Positions 8,820 through 18,182 of a DNA stretch of 64,000 nucleotides are shown in pieces; position 1 is the first letter of the stretch; each line of letters starts with the position of its first letter. Both the position numbers and the translations under genes were made by a program. Source of the stretch: Polynucleobacter sp. AP-Kaivos-20-H2. Its GTDB lineage: Bacteria > Pseudomonadota > Gammaproteobacteria > Burkholderiales > Burkholderiaceae. The notes beneath the pieces were generated by a model. That model ran no database searches and was not told the origin of the DNA. It saw only the letters and a program-made list of their open reading frames with translations. The stretch lies in the NCBI RefSeq assembly GCF_018882215.1, contig NZ_JACVOX010000001.1, positions 186,001 to 250,000 on the forward strand, read 5' to 3'.

Positions 8820-11276
8820 ATGCAATTTTCTGAATCTTGGCTTCGTCAGTATGTAAACCCATCACTGGATAGTGATGCGCTTGGTCATGCAATGACAATG
8901 GCCGGTTTAGAAGTTGAAGAGCAACATTCAGTAGCCCCTGCATTTACTAAGATCGTGATTGCGCAAATCTTGTCTGCAGAGCAACATCCTGATGCAGACC
9001 GTTTACGTGTTTGTAAAGTAGACGCTGGTACTGGTCAAGAGTTACAAATTGTTTGTGGTGCGCCTAATGCGCGTGCTGGGATCAAGATTCCGTGCGCTAT
9101 GGTTGGCGCTGAATTGCCCCCTGCTGAAGCCGGCGGCAAGCCATTCATGATCAAAGTGGGTAAGCTACGCGGTGTTGAAAGCCAAGGTATGTTGTGCTCT
9201 GGCCGTGAGCTTGGCTTGGGCGATGATCACGAAGGCATCCTAGAGTTACCTGTGGATGCGCCAGTTGGCAAAGATATTCGTGAATATCTGAATCTTGATG
9301 ATCAAATCTTTGTTATTAAATTAACCCCGAATAAAGCAGATTGCCTCTCATTAATGGGTATGGCAAGAGAAGTTTCCGCCATTACTGGCGCTACGCTCTG
9401 CGCGCCGAAGTGGACACCACCAGCAGTATCGATTGACGATAAGCGCAAAGTTACCGTAGAAGATAAAGAACTCTGTGGACGTTTTGCTGGTCGCGTGATT
9501 CGTGGTGTTAATCCGCAGGCTAAAACACCCGAGTGGATTGTGCAGCTTTTATCCCGCGCAGGTCAAAGAAGTATTTCTGCATTAGTAGATCTCTCTAACT
9601 ACGTCATGCTAGAGATGGGTCAACCTACCCACGTATTTGATATTGATAAATTGAATGGCGATATCACTGTTCGTTGGGCTAAAGCAGGCGAAACTCTTGA
9701 ATTATTAAATGGTCAGACTGTGACTTTGCAGGGCCCCGACTCTGCGGGCAAGTTACAGGAAGCTGGCGTGGTTGCTGATCAGAATGGCCCGGTAGCGCTT
9801 GCCGGAATCATGGGCGGCAATCATTGCGCCGTATCTGATGACACCAAGAATATCTATGTTGAGGCTGCATATTGGTTGCCTTCAGCTATTCAGGGCCGTG
9901 CCCGCCGCTTTAACTTCAGCACAGATGCAGCGCATCGCTTTGAGCGCGGTGTAGATCCCCAAAATACAGTTAATTGTCTAGAGTATCTCAGTGCCTTAAT
10001 TATTGAGGTCTGCGGTGGTCAAGCTGGCCCAGTGGATGATCAAGTATTGAACGTGCCAGACCGTAAGCCAGTCAAAATGCGTTTGGCTAGAGCAGAAAAA
10101 GTAATTGGTATTCCACTAACAAATGAAGTGGTTGCTGATGTATTTCAGCGTCTTGGTTTTGAGTTTAAGCAAGAGGGTGATGCCTTTGTTGTAATGCCCC
10201 CAAGCTATCGTTTCGATATTGAGATCGAAGAAGATTTGATCGAAGAAGTCGCACGTATGTACGGCTTTGAAAATATTCCGGATCAACCACCAGTAGCCTC
10301 ATTGAAAATGAGTGCTAAAGCAGAAGCAAAACGCGGTGTTCATTTATTGCGCCAGCGTTTGGCTCTCCAAGGTTATCAAGAGGCAGTAAATTTTGGCTTC
10401 ACAGATCTCGAAAGTGAAAAGCGTTTAACTAGCGCCACTGAAACAGAGATCATTGCGGTGTTAAATCCTATTGCCAGCCAATACGGTGTGATGCGCAGTA
10501 CGCTATGGGGCGGTTTGTTAAATAACCTCAAGGCGAATTTGAACCGTGGAGCAGGGCGTGTACGCCTGTTTGAGACTGGCCGTGTATTTAAGCGTGACGT
10601 GAATGTTCAAGAAGAGGCTGGCAAGGTGGCTGGCTTTTATCAGCCCCAAAAAATTGGCGGCCTTGCTTATGGATCTTTTGTTCCTGAGCAATGGGCCAAT
10701 GCAACCCGTGCGGTTGATTTCTTTGATGTGAAGGGTGATCTGGAGCGTGTTTTAGATCCCCTGCATTTTGTCACTGAAGCCGCACAGCACCCTGCATTAC
10801 ATCCGGGTCGCAGTGCAAAGATATTCTTGACTGCAGCCAAGAATCGTATTGAAGTAGGATTCATTGGAGAGCTTCATCCTGGTTTGCAACAAGCATATGA
10901 GTTGCCACAAGCGCCTGTTTTATTTGAATTAGACTTAGATCCTATTCGTGAGCTTGGCTTGCCGGTGCCTGAAGATTTGAGTAAATTTCCTGCAGTGCAA
11001 CGTGATTTGGCCTTGGTTGTGAAGCAAAGCGTTTCTGCGCAGTCACTGTTAGATGTTATGGCTGCTAGCAAGCAAAATTTTGTGCGTAATATTGAACTCT
11101 TTGATGAGTTCAAGCCTAAGGCTGGATCAAGTAGTATGGCGGATGATGAGAAGAGCTTGGCTTTCCGAGTAACCCTCTTAAACCCTAATGAGACATTACA
11201 GGATCCCCAAATTGATGCAGCAATGGCTGCTTTATTGGGCGCAGTTGAAAAAAAGTGCGCAGCTCGTTTGCGCTAG
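8820..11276 (+). CDS. pheT: Phenylalanyl-tRNA synthetase beta subunit
   Basis: The 818-residue partner of PheS. It has an N-terminal EMAP-like tRNA-binding domain (about 40-150, with HPDADRLRVCKVD), the B3/B4 editing region, B5 domains, a degenerate class II fold and a C-terminal ferredoxin-like anticodon-binding domain (from PEDLSKFPAVQRDLALVV). Editing of mischarged Tyr-tRNA-Phe is known for the family. It is probably co-transcribed with pheS and ihfA, the classical pheST-ihfA order. Confidence 0.98.
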   Translation: MQFSESWLRQYVNPSLDSDALGHAMTMAGLEVEEQHSVAPAFTKIVIAQILSAEQHPDADRLRVCKVDAGTGQELQIVCGAPNARAGIKIPCAMVGAELPPAEAGGKPFMIKVGKLRGVESQGMLCSGRELGLGDDHEGILELPVDAPVGKDIREYLNLDDQIFVIKLTPNKADCLSLMGMAREVSAITGATLCAPKWTPPAVSIDDKRKVTVEDKELCGRFAGRVIRGVNPQAKTPEWIVQLLSRAGQRSISALVDLSNYVMLEMGQPTHVFDIDKLNGDITVRWAKAGETLELLNGQTVTLQGPDSAGKLQEAGVVADQNGPVALAGIMGGNHCAVSDDTKNIYVEAAYWLPSAIQGRARRFNFSTDAAHRFERGVDPQNTVNCLEYLSALIIEVCGGQAGPVDDQVLNVPDRKPVKMRLARAEKVIGIPLTNEVVADVFQRLGFEFKQEGDAFVVMPPSYRFDIEIEEDLIEEVARMYGFENIPDQPPVASLKMSAKAEAKRGVHLLRQRLALQGYQEAVNFGFTDLESEKRLTSATETEIIAVLNPIASQYGVMRSTLWGGLLNNLKANLNRGAGRVRLFETGRVFKRDVNVQEEAGKVAGFYQPQKIGGLAYGSFVPEQWANATRAVDFFDVKGDLERVLDPLHFVTEAAQHPALHPGRSAKIFLTAAKNRIEVGFIGELHPGLQQAYELPQAPVLFELDLDPIRELGLPVPEDLSKFPAVQRDLALVVKQSVSAQSLLDVMAASKQNFVRNIELFDEFKPKAGSSSMADDEKSLAFRVTLLNPNETLQDPQIDAAMAALLGAVEKKCAARLR

Positions 11277-11293
11277 GTTTAATATTAGGCATA

Positions 11294-11306
11294 AATCAAA
11301 TAATTA
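11294..11306 (+). promoter_or_regulatory. Consensus IHF-binding site upstream of ihfA
   Basis: AATCAAATAATTA matches the IHF consensus WATCAANNNNTTR at every defined position and ends 23 bases before the ihfA start. Autoregulation of ihfA by IHF is established in E. coli; here it is an inference. The local A+T-rich sequence raises the chance of an accidental match. Confidence 0.45.
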
Positions 11307-11329
11307 ATTAGTTACCAAAGAGACAAGTA

Positions 11330-11653
11330 ATGACTGAATTGATTTCTAACGATACCGTTACCAAGAATGAGCTATCTGAAGCTCTTTTTGATCAAGTTGG
11401 ACTAAATAAGCGCGAAGCAAAAGATATGATCGATGCTTTCTTTGATCATATTGGGCAGTCCCTTGAAGCGGGCGTAGAAGTGAAAATTTCCGGTTTCGGT
11501 AATTTTCAGTTGCGCAATAAATCGGCTCGCCCTGGCCGAAATCCAAAGACAGGTCAAATGATTCCGATTGCAGCTAGACGCGTAGTTACATTTCACGCAA
11601 GTCAAAAGCTTAAAGATGTAGTGGAGTCACATGCTCGAGAAAACCGAGTTTGA
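11330..11653 (+). CDS. ihfA: Integration host factor alpha subunit
   Basis: DNA-bending HU/IHF-family protein of 107 residues. It begins [20 protein letters not shown] and has the DNA-binding arm segment [20 protein letters not shown] with the intercalating proline region, then the C-terminal helix. The [16 protein letters not shown] start region and the position after pheT identify the alpha subunit. The 3' end overlaps the following regulator by 23 bases, implying translational coupling. Confidence 0.96.
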   Translation: MTELISNDTVTKNELSEALFDQVGLNKREAKDMIDAFFDHIGQSLEAGVEVKISGFGNFQLRNKSARPGRNPKTGQMIPIAARRVVTFHASQKLKDVVESHARENRV

Positions 11654-11981
11654 TGCTAGCTCAGCGCTGCTGAGCTCTCAACTTCCCCCGATACCAGCAA
11701 AGCGCTATTTCACCATTGGTGAAGTAGCTGATCTTTGTGGTGTGCGCTCACACGTATTGCGTTATTGGGAGCAGGAGTTTACTCAACTCAGCCCACAAAA
11801 GCGCCGCGGTAACCGTCGTTACTACCAGCACCATGAAGTGGTCTTGATCAGAAAGATTCGCTCACTCCTCTATGAAGAAGGCTTTACGATTAGCGGTGCT
11901 CGCAATCGCCTTGAAGAGGCTCGTGGCGATCTCCGTCTGCGTGAAGAATTGCAAGCTGTCCTGCAGATTCTCTCTAAATAG
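11631..11981 (+). CDS. MerR-family transcriptional regulator
   Basis: A 116-residue protein with an N-terminal MerR winged-helix domain (about 24-93: [26 protein letters not shown], then [20 protein letters not shown]) and a short helical tail. There is no cysteine-based metal site, so it is not a classic metal sensor. This small MerR-like gene is a routine neighbour of ihfA in Beta- and Gammaproteobacteria. Its target is unknown. Overlap with ihfA suggests the two are made together. Confidence 0.9.
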   Translation: MLEKTEFDASSALLSSQLPPIPAKRYFTIGEVADLCGVRSHVLRYWEQEFTQLSPQKRRGNRRYYQHHEVVLIRKIRSLLYEEGFTISGARNRLEEARGDLRLREELQAVLQILSK

Positions 11982-12006
11982 TTACTGATACAATTTTGCT
12001 TTTCGT

Positions 12007-12083
<77 letters not shown>

Positions 12084-12106
12084 TTCAAACTAATCCCACC
12101 ATCTCC

Positions 12107-12520
12107 ATGACAAGCGAAACAAAACCCGTTGAATACTTTGGTCTCAAGATTCCTTTTTTGGCGCATTTGGGCGTAGTTCCTGAGTATGCGAAAGAGGGTA
12201 AGTCCCGAATTAGCCTTGACCTTAAGCCTGAGTATGAGAATAGCTTTGGTATTGCCCATGGCGGTGTCATCATGACACTACTGGATTTTGCAATGGGGGC
12301 AGCAGCTAGGAGCATTTCCGAGGCTCCCTTGGGGGCAATGACGATTGATATGTCGGTCAGCTTCCTGCGTCCCAGCACCGGCAAAATCGTGGTGGAGGGC
12401 ACCATTCTCAAACCAGGAAAGACGATTAACTACTGCGAAGCAATTGTGTTGAATGAGGCAGGGGAGATAACTGCAAAATCCAGCGGTACATTTATGCTCA
12501 GAGAATCAAAAACAGTTTAA
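12107..12520 (+). CDS. PaaI-family (hotdog-fold) acyl-CoA thioesterase
   Basis: A 137-residue hotdog protein. The motif NSFGIAHGGVIMTLLDFAMG is the PaaI/YbdB-type active-site helix, with HGG followed by a likely catalytic Asp, and the SVSFLRPSTGKIVVEG strand is typical. Such enzymes hydrolyse aryl- or acyl-CoA thioesters; the substrate cannot be told here. The frame is open upstream through tRNA-Pro, but ATG 12107 (MTSETKPVEYFG) is chosen because it begins after the tRNA. There is no strong Shine-Dalgarno sequence. Confidence 0.86.
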   Translation: MTSETKPVEYFGLKIPFLAHLGVVPEYAKEGKSRISLDLKPEYENSFGIAHGGVIMTLLDFAMGAAARSISEAPLGAMTIDMSVSFLRPSTGKIVVEGTILKPGKTINYCEAIVLNEAGEITAKSSGTFMLRESKTV

Positions 12521-12591
12521 TTAAATATAATATTTATAAAGATTATGTCTTTTATTAACCTGAGCTGATATAGCCCTAATAAATATTGTTA

Positions 12592-12693
12592 ATTATTCCG
12601 AATAATATATATTGCCTGATAGATTAATGTATATATAATAAACATCTAATAAGGCTTATATAAGCCCTATAAAACAAACTATTATTCGGAGAG
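12592..12693 (+). promoter_or_regulatory. A+T-rich leader of the H-NS gene with palindromes and a possible ribosome-site lock
   Basis: Within this very A+T-rich gap there are two perfect palindromes: ATTATTC-C-GAATAAT (12592-12606) and GGCTTATATAAGCC (12653-12666). CCGAATAAT (12598-12606) is also fully complementary to ATTATTCGG (12681-12689), which runs into the Shine-Dalgarno GGAGAG (12688-12693). Curved A+T-rich DNA is the known preferred target of H-NS proteins, so autorepression is plausible. The RNA pairing is inference. Confidence 0.4.
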
Positions 12694-12703
12694 TGAAAAG
12701 AAT

Positions 12704-12988
12704 ATGTCTTCTTATAAAGAGCTTTTAGCCCAACGCGAGCAGTTGGATAAACAGATTAAAGAAGCAATTGCTCATGAAAAGGCTGATGGCATTGCCAAGG
12801 CCAAAGTCATTATTGAGCAATATGGCTTAACTGCATCCGATCTATTTAGCCGTAAAGCCGGTGTAAAGAGTGCTGGCGGTAAGGTGGCTCCTAAATATCG
12901 CAATCCATCTACAGGCGAAACTTGGACTGGAAGAGGTAAGGCGCCAAAGTGGATTGAAGGCAGAGATCGTAGTAGCTATTTGATCTAA
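12704..12988 (+). CDS. H-NS-family nucleoid-associated protein
   Basis: A 94-residue histone-like protein. The first about 45 residues form a charged coiled coil for oligomerisation (SSYKELLAQREQLDKQIKEA). The C-terminal domain has YRNPSTGETWTGRGKAPKWI, the H-NS DNA-binding loop with the xGRGK core. It is shorter than enterobacterial H-NS (137) but normal for betaproteobacterial BpH3-like versions. It would silence A+T-rich, often transferred DNA such as the islands later in this window. A strong terminator follows. Confidence 0.93.
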   Translation: MSSYKELLAQREQLDKQIKEAIAHEKADGIAKAKVIIEQYGLTASDLFSRKAGVKSAGGKVAPKYRNPSTGETWTGRGKAPKWIEGRDRSSYLI

Positions 12989-13015
12989 GTGCTTGTTTTG
13001 CTTAAGTTTTGTACC

Positions 13016-13039
13016 AAAGGCCGCTTATAGCGGCCTTTT
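13016..13039 (+). terminator. Rho-independent terminator after the H-NS gene
   Basis: AAAGGCCGCT (13016-13025), loop TAT, then AGCGGCCTTTT (13029-13039): a ten-pair stem with a T run. Because the A's precede the stem it may also serve the convergent gene on the other strand. Confidence 0.9.
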
Positions 13040-13070
13040 CATTTGTTCCTTTCTTGATCTGAATTACCCT

Positions 13071-13769
13071 CTAAGCACACTTCCTAGCCAAAGCTTCTAC
13101 AAATAGGGGTTCTAGTAACTCATGCCGACTGCCATGAGGCCAGTTTCCATCAGTCTCTGGATTAGTTGCAGGGTAGCCAATAATGAGTGGGTTGAGGTCA
13201 ATTAAACCGTTTTCAAGCTCCTGTTTGATGCTTTCGCTCAAGGGATGCTTACTGCCCGAGTTCTCGTCTGCCAGCGCAACTACGCCAGGGTGTAGCTTGA
13301 TAAAGCCTTCATCTACTAGTATAGGTATGCGCTGAGTGTCCTTGTTTTTGCTCAAATAATGGATTAAATGGACTTGCTCTACAGGTGGAATAAGAGCATC
13401 TAAAAAGATCAAATCGGGGGCAATGGAAACTGCCTTCATTAAGCCCTCTAGGCTATCTACCGCCATTTCCATGTCTACCTTGAGCTGCCAATCGGCAATA
13501 GACTCTAATAATTCTTGGCCATTCTCGGATCTTCTAAATATCCCCATAGCTACACAGTTTTGAGTGGTCTTTTGACGCATAGCCCTTTTTCTGCGTTGTA
13601 ATTGCTGTTCTAAGGAGCTTGCCAATATACGTCTGTGCCCGCCACGGGTTTTCCAAGCAATAAGTTCGCCTAATTCCACCATTTTCTGAACGGTGCCTAG
13701 GGAAACCTGTAAAACCTTGGCGCTTTGGCGAGTACTGAGATATTCCGTTTCTGGGGTAATTAATTTCAT
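13071..13769 (-). CDS. HTH (excisionase/MerR-like) protein with a degenerate receiver-like domain
   Basis: A 232-residue regulator of unknown target. Residues 10-50 form an excisionase-type HTH (YLSTRQSAKVLQVSLGTVQKM, then a wing GGHRRI). After a basic linker (57-68), residues 72-190 resemble a response-regulator receiver: APDLIFLDALIPP places D124 where the phospho-acceptor Asp would be. The acidic pair expected near the receiver N-terminus is not seen, so phosphorylation is doubtful. The last about 40 residues are unassigned. It is transcribed divergently from sucA, 299 bases away. No kinase gene is adjacent. Confidence 0.7.
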   Translation of the reverse strand: MKLITPETEYLSTRQSAKVLQVSLGTVQKMVELGELIAWKTRGGHRRILASSLEQQLQRRKRAMRQKTTQNCVAMGIFRRSENGQELLESIADWQLKVDMEMAVDSLEGLMKAVSIAPDLIFLDALIPPVEQVHLIHYLSKNKDTQRIPILVDEGFIKLHPGVVALADENSGSKHPLSESIKQELENGLIDLNPLIIGYPATNPETDGNWPHGSRHELLEPLFVEALARKCA

Positions 13770-14068
13770 ATTTCCCTTAATTTCATTTAATTGTTTGAAG
13801 ATTTAGAGAATAAAAATCAAATTCATTTGAATCTGTCGGCAAACCTTTAAAGCGGAGTAGGAAAGTTCTTATTAATTCTCTTTGATAGGGAGATACCCCC
13901 AAATTCTTTGAAATCAGGGAAAGCCCTTTAAGTACCAATGGGCATTCGTGTTAAATTACACCTGTAGCACCAGTATTCGCACAGATCAATTCGCTAAACG
14001 GTAGAGCCGTGTAACGAATGGTTTTAACCACAGTTTTTATTCGGGAAACCCGATGAAAGGTGAGCATC
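13770..14068. other. Divergent intergenic region upstream of sucA
   Basis: 299 bases without a gene. It must hold promoters for the leftward HTH/receiver-like gene and the rightward sucA operon; no convincing -35/-10 pair stands out. The sucA leader contains ACGG-TAGAG-CCGT and, just before the ribosome site, a small hairpin TCGGG-AAA-CCCGA (14041-14053), followed by AAAGG (14056-14060). Confidence 0.5.
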
Positions 14069-16924
14069 ATGATGCAGGATCAAAGAGATAATTCCTATCT
14101 CTTCGGCGGAAACGCACCCTACGTAGAGGAACTCTACGAATCCTACTTGCACGATCCAGCTTCAGTAGCTGATCATTGGCGAGATTATTTCGATAACGTG
14201 AAACAGGTTCCTGCGGTTGACGGTTCATCTCGAACTGACATTGCCCACGCACCTATTGTTGCTTCATTTGCTGAGCGCGCTAAGCAAGGCCCAATCAGAA
14301 CGATATCTGATTCGGCTGACTCAGAGATGGGCCGTAAGCGCGTTGCTGTTCAGCAGTTAATTGCTGCGTATCGCAACGTTGGTAATCGCTGGGCTAATAC
14401 TGATCCTCTCAAGCGGACAGAGCGCCAGGATATTCCTGAGTTAGATTCTGCTTTCTATGGCTTCACTGACGGCGATATGGATATCGTCTTCAATACAAGT
14501 AATACATTCTTTGGTAGAAACGAGATGTCCTTGCGCGATTTGCTGCAAGCATTGCGTGAAACCTATTGCGGGACTATTGGCGCTGAATATATGTTCATCG
14601 CTGACCAAAAAATTAAAAAATGGTGGCAGGAAAAGTTAGAGTCCATACGCTCGAACCCATCATTTAATCAAGAAAAAAAACGTCAAATCCTTGATCGCGT
14701 TACTGCTGCAGAAGGCTTGGAGCGCTACCTTCAAGCTAAATATGTTGGCCAAAAGCGCTTCTCTCTCGAGGGAGGCGAAAGTTTTATTGCCTGTATGGAT
14801 GAGGTCATTCATGAGGCTGGCGCTAAAGGCGTCCAAGAGATTGTAATTGGCATGGCCCACCGTGGGCGCCTGAATGTGTTGGTTAATACCTTAGGAAAGA
14901 TGCCCAAGGATCTATTTGCAGAGTTTGAGCACAAAGGTCCTGAAACATTGCCTGCTGGTGATGTGAAATATCACCAAGGATTTTCAAGCGATATCTCTAC
15001 ACCAACCGGACCAGTACACGTATCTTTGGCATTTAATCCATCGCACTTGGAGATTGTGAATCCTGTGGTTGAAGGTTCTGCACGCGCTCGAATGGATCGT
15101 CGTGGAGATGTTTTGGGTCAGCAGGTATTGCCTGTTCTAGTTCATGGTGATGCTGCAATTGCAGGCCAAGGAGTGATGCAAGAAACCTTAGCAATGGCTG
15201 AGGTTCGTGGTTACTCGACTGGCGGCACTTTGCATATTGTGATTAACAACCAAATTGGTTTTACGACTTCAGACCCGCGTGACTTGCGTTCAAGCTTGTA
15301 TTGCACGGACATCATGAAAATCATTGATGCACCGGTATTGCATGTGAACGGTGATGATCCTGAAGCGGTTGTGTTGGCAACTCAGCTGGCGATAGAGTTC
15401 CGTACACAGTTTCACAAGGATGTAGCCATTGATATTGTTTGCTTTAGAAAATTAGGCCACAACGAGCAAGATACGCCATCAATGACTCAGCCTTTGATGT
15501 ATAAGATCATTGCCGCTCATCCTGGTACTCGTAAGCTTTATGCCGACAAACTAGAAGCTGAGGGAACATTGCCCGCCGGCTCTGGCGAGGAGATGGTGAA
15601 GGCCTACCGTGCTGCGATGGATGCGGGTATACAGACTTCAGACCCAGTGCTGAGTAACTACAAGGGTAAGTTTGCGGTTGATTGGTCACCATTCTTAAAT
15701 AAAAAATGGACAGACGAGGCTGATACAGCAATTCCTTTGACTGAATGGAAGCGATTGGCAGAACGCATTTCCACTCCTCGTGAGGGCTTTAAAGTTCACC
15801 CATTGGTAGAAAAGGTCTTAAATGACCGTGCTGCAATGGGTCGCGGCGAGGTCAATGTCGACTGGGGTATGGGGGAGCATATGGCTTTTGCATCCCTGGT
15901 TGCTAGTGGCTACCCCGTTCGGCTATCTGGTGAAGATAGTGGTCGTGGAACATTTACCCATCGTCATGCAGTGCTACACAATCAAAATCGTGAAAAGTGG
16001 GATACCGGAATTTATATTCCACTGCGCCACGTCGCTAAAGATCAAGCACCATTTTTGGTAATTGACTCCATTCTCTCTGAAGAGGCGGTGCTTGGTTTTG
16101 AATACGGTTATGCCGCTGCAGAACCTAATACGTTAACTATTTGGGAAGCCCAGTTCGGCGACTTTGCTAACGGAGCACAGGTAGTAATTGACCAATTCAT
16201 CGCCTCAGGCGAGGTGAAGTGGGGTCGTGCTAATGGCTTAGTCATGATGTTGCCGCACGGTTATGAAGGTCAAGGCCCAGAGCATTCTTCTGCACGTCTT
16301 GAGCGTTTTATGCAGTTGTGCGCTGATACTAATATGCAAGTCATTCAGCCAACTACTGCTTCACAGATATTCCATGTATTACGTCGTCAGATGATTCGTC
16401 AATTCCGCAAGCCGCTAATATTGATGACTCCAAAATCACTGCTGCGTAATAAGGAGGCAGCATCGCCTCTGTCTGAGTTTACCAAGGGTGGATTTAAGAC
16501 TGTATTAGGTGAGCGTGATGACTCGATTGATGCCAGCCAGGTAACTCGACTTGTAATGTGTTCTGGTAAGGTCTATTACGACTTAGTTAAACAACGTACG
16601 GAGAAGAAGATTGGTGATGTTGCCATTATTCGCTTGGAGCAGTTGTATCCATTCCCACACAAAGCATTAACTGCTGAGTTGAAGAAATATCCAAAATTGG
16701 AGGAGATTATTTGGTGCCAAGATGAGCCTCAAAACCAAGGCGCCTGGTTCTTTGTACAGCACAACATCTTGGAAAATATGTCTGATGGTATGAAACTAGC
16801 TTATGTAGGTCGTCCTGCATCAGCATCACCAGCCTGTGGTTATGCCCATCTTCACCAAGAACAGCAGAAGTCATTACTGAATACGGCATTTGCCAAACTC
16901 AAAGGGTATGTGATCACGAAATAA
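14069..16924 (+). CDS. sucA: 2-oxoglutarate dehydrogenase E1 component
   Basis: Thiamine-diphosphate-dependent decarboxylase of the TCA cycle 2-oxoglutarate dehydrogenase complex. It has 951 residues, the usual length. The N-terminus has the E1o signature (NSYLFGGNAPYVEELYESYLHDP). The core shows GMAHRGRLNVLVN, the thiamine-binding GDAAIAGQGVMQET, and the transketolase-like domain with EDSGRGTFTHRHAVLHNQ and GYEGQGPEHSSARLERFMQLC. ATG 14069 is chosen, eight bases after AAAGG; a GTG at 14060 overlaps that ribosome site. It leads sucB and lpdA in one operon. Confidence 0.98.
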   Translation: MMQDQRDNSYLFGGNAPYVEELYESYLHDPASVADHWRDYFDNVKQVPAVDGSSRTDIAHAPIVASFAERAKQGPIRTISDSADSEMGRKRVAVQQLIAAYRNVGNRWANTDPLKRTERQDIPELDSAFYGFTDGDMDIVFNTSNTFFGRNEMSLRDLLQALRETYCGTIGAEYMFIADQKIKKWWQEKLESIRSNPSFNQEKKRQILDRVTAAEGLERYLQAKYVGQKRFSLEGGESFIACMDEVIHEAGAKGVQEIVIGMAHRGRLNVLVNTLGKMPKDLFAEFEHKGPETLPAGDVKYHQGFSSDISTPTGPVHVSLAFNPSHLEIVNPVVEGSARARMDRRGDVLGQQVLPVLVHGDAAIAGQGVMQETLAMAEVRGYSTGGTLHIVINNQIGFTTSDPRDLRSSLYCTDIMKIIDAPVLHVNGDDPEAVVLATQLAIEFRTQFHKDVAIDIVCFRKLGHNEQDTPSMTQPLMYKIIAAHPGTRKLYADKLEAEGTLPAGSGEEMVKAYRAAMDAGIQTSDPVLSNYKGKFAVDWSPFLNKKWTDEADTAIPLTEWKRLAERISTPREGFKVHPLVEKVLNDRAAMGRGEVNVDWGMGEHMAFASLVASGYPVRLSGEDSGRGTFTHRHAVLHNQNREKWDTGIYIPLRHVAKDQAPFLVIDSILSEEAVLGFEYGYAAAEPNTLTIWEAQFGDFANGAQVVIDQFIASGEVKWGRANGLVMMLPHGYEGQGPEHSSARLERFMQLCADTNMQVIQPTTASQIFHVLRRQMIRQFRKPLILMTPKSLLRNKEAASPLSEFTKGGFKTVLGERDDSIDASQVTRLVMCSGKVYYDLVKQRTEKKIGDVAIIRLEQLYPFPHKALTAELKKYPKLEEIIWCQDEPQNQGAWFFVQHNILENMSDGMKLAYVGRPASASPACGYAHLHQEQQKSLLNTAFAKLKGYVITK

Positions 16925-16976
16925 TCGTTTTCATAACTCAACATACACACATACATACATATAAACAGGATTAATC

Positions 16977-18170
16977 ATGGCTATTTTCGAAGTTAAAGTT
17001 CCACAACTCTCCGAGTCAGTTGCTGAAGCAATTTTGTTGCAATGGAAAAAGAAGGTTGGTGACGCTGTTGGTCAAGATGAGATCTTGATTGAAATTGAAA
17101 CCGATAAAGTGGTTCTCGAGGTTCCAGCGCCTTCCGCTGGTGTCTTGACAGAAATCGTTGTTGCTGACGGTGGTACCGTTGTTGCTGAGCAATTGATTGC
17201 AAAGATCGATAGCACTGCTGTTGCCGCTGCCGCACCTGCTCCAGCTGCCGCTCCCGCAGCAGCCCCAGCAAAAGCACCTGCTCCTGCCGCTAAAGCTGGC
17301 ACAGCGGCTGCACCTTCCGCTGCAAAAATTCTGGCTGAGAAAAATATCGACGCTGGTCAAGTTGCCGGTTCTGGTCGTGATGGCCGTATCACCAAGGGTG
17401 ATGCATTGAATGCTTCTACAGGCGGTACTAAATCTGCTGCATTACCAAGCGCACCAGTTCCAATGGGTGATCGCCCAGAAGAGCGTGTACCAATGAGCCG
17501 TTTGCGTGCTCGTATTGCTGAGCGTTTGCTTGAGTCCCAAGCTAACAACGCCATCTTGACTACATTCAATGAAGTCAATATGGCTCCAGTAATCGCTATG
17601 CGTAATAAGTACAAAGATCAGTTTGAAAAAGTCCATGGTGTGAAGTTGGGCTTCATGTCTTTCTTCGTTAAAGCGGCTACACATGCTCTGAAGAAATTCC
17701 CACTCCTGAATGCTTCGGTTGATGGCAATGACATCGTTTACCACGGTTACTTTGATATCGGTATCGCAGTAAGCTCACCACGCGGCTTGGTAGTTCCTAT
17801 TTTGCGTGACGTTGATCAAATGAATTTGGCTGACATTGAGAAGAAAATTGCTGAGTTCGGTGCTAAAGCACGTGATGGTAAATTGTCGATTGAAGAGTTG
17901 ACTGGTGGCACATTCTCCATCTCTAACGGCGGCGTATTCGGATCGATGTTGTCCACTCCGATCATCAACCCACCGCAATCGGCTATTTTGGGTATCCACG
18001 CAACTAAAGATCGTGCCGTAGTTGAAAACGGTCAAGTAGTTGTTCGTCCAATCAACTATCTTGCTTTGTCATATGACCACCGCATTATTGACGGTCGCGA
18101 GGCTGTACTTGGTTTAGTTGCTATGAAGGATGCTTTAGAAGATCCTTCTCGTCTTCTCCTTGATTTGTAA
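16977..18170 (+). CDS. sucB: Dihydrolipoamide succinyltransferase (E2)
   Basis: Core of the 2-oxoglutarate dehydrogenase complex, moving succinyl groups from lipoamide to CoA. One lipoyl domain (1-75) carries the lipoylated K44 in [11 protein letters not shown]. An Ala/Pro-rich swinging linker (about 78-115) precedes the peripheral-subunit-binding domain ([20 protein letters not shown]) and the catalytic domain with the SYDHRIIDG active-site histidine near the C-terminus. 397 residues. It starts 52 bases after sucA; the gap contains a run of ACATAC repeats and a CAGGA ribosome site. Confidence 0.97.
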   Translation: MAIFEVKVPQLSESVAEAILLQWKKKVGDAVGQDEILIEIETDKVVLEVPAPSAGVLTEIVVADGGTVVAEQLIAKIDSTAVAAAAPAPAAAPAAAPAKAPAPAAKAGTAAAPSAAKILAEKNIDAGQVAGSGRDGRITKGDALNASTGGTKSAALPSAPVPMGDRPEERVPMSRLRARIAERLLESQANNAILTTFNEVNMAPVIAMRNKYKDQFEKVHGVKLGFMSFFVKAATHALKKFPLLNASVDGNDIVYHGYFDIGIAVSSPRGLVVPILRDVDQMNLADIEKKIAEFGAKARDGKLSIEELTGGTFSISNGGVFGSMLSTPIINPPQSAILGIHATKDRAVVENGQVVVRPINYLALSYDHRIIDGREAVLGLVAMKDALEDPSRLLLDL

Positions 18171-18182
18171 AAAGGGAAGATC

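Noticed and set aside
16938-16970. ACATAC-type repeat between sucA and sucB as a possible phase-variable tract
   Set aside because: The run is short and imperfect, and lies inside an essential operon.
16993-17409. Several overlapping Ala/Leu/Gln-rich frames in sucB
   Set aside because: They are by-products of the repetitive Ala/Pro codons in the lipoyl-domain linker, with no ribosome sites or family features.
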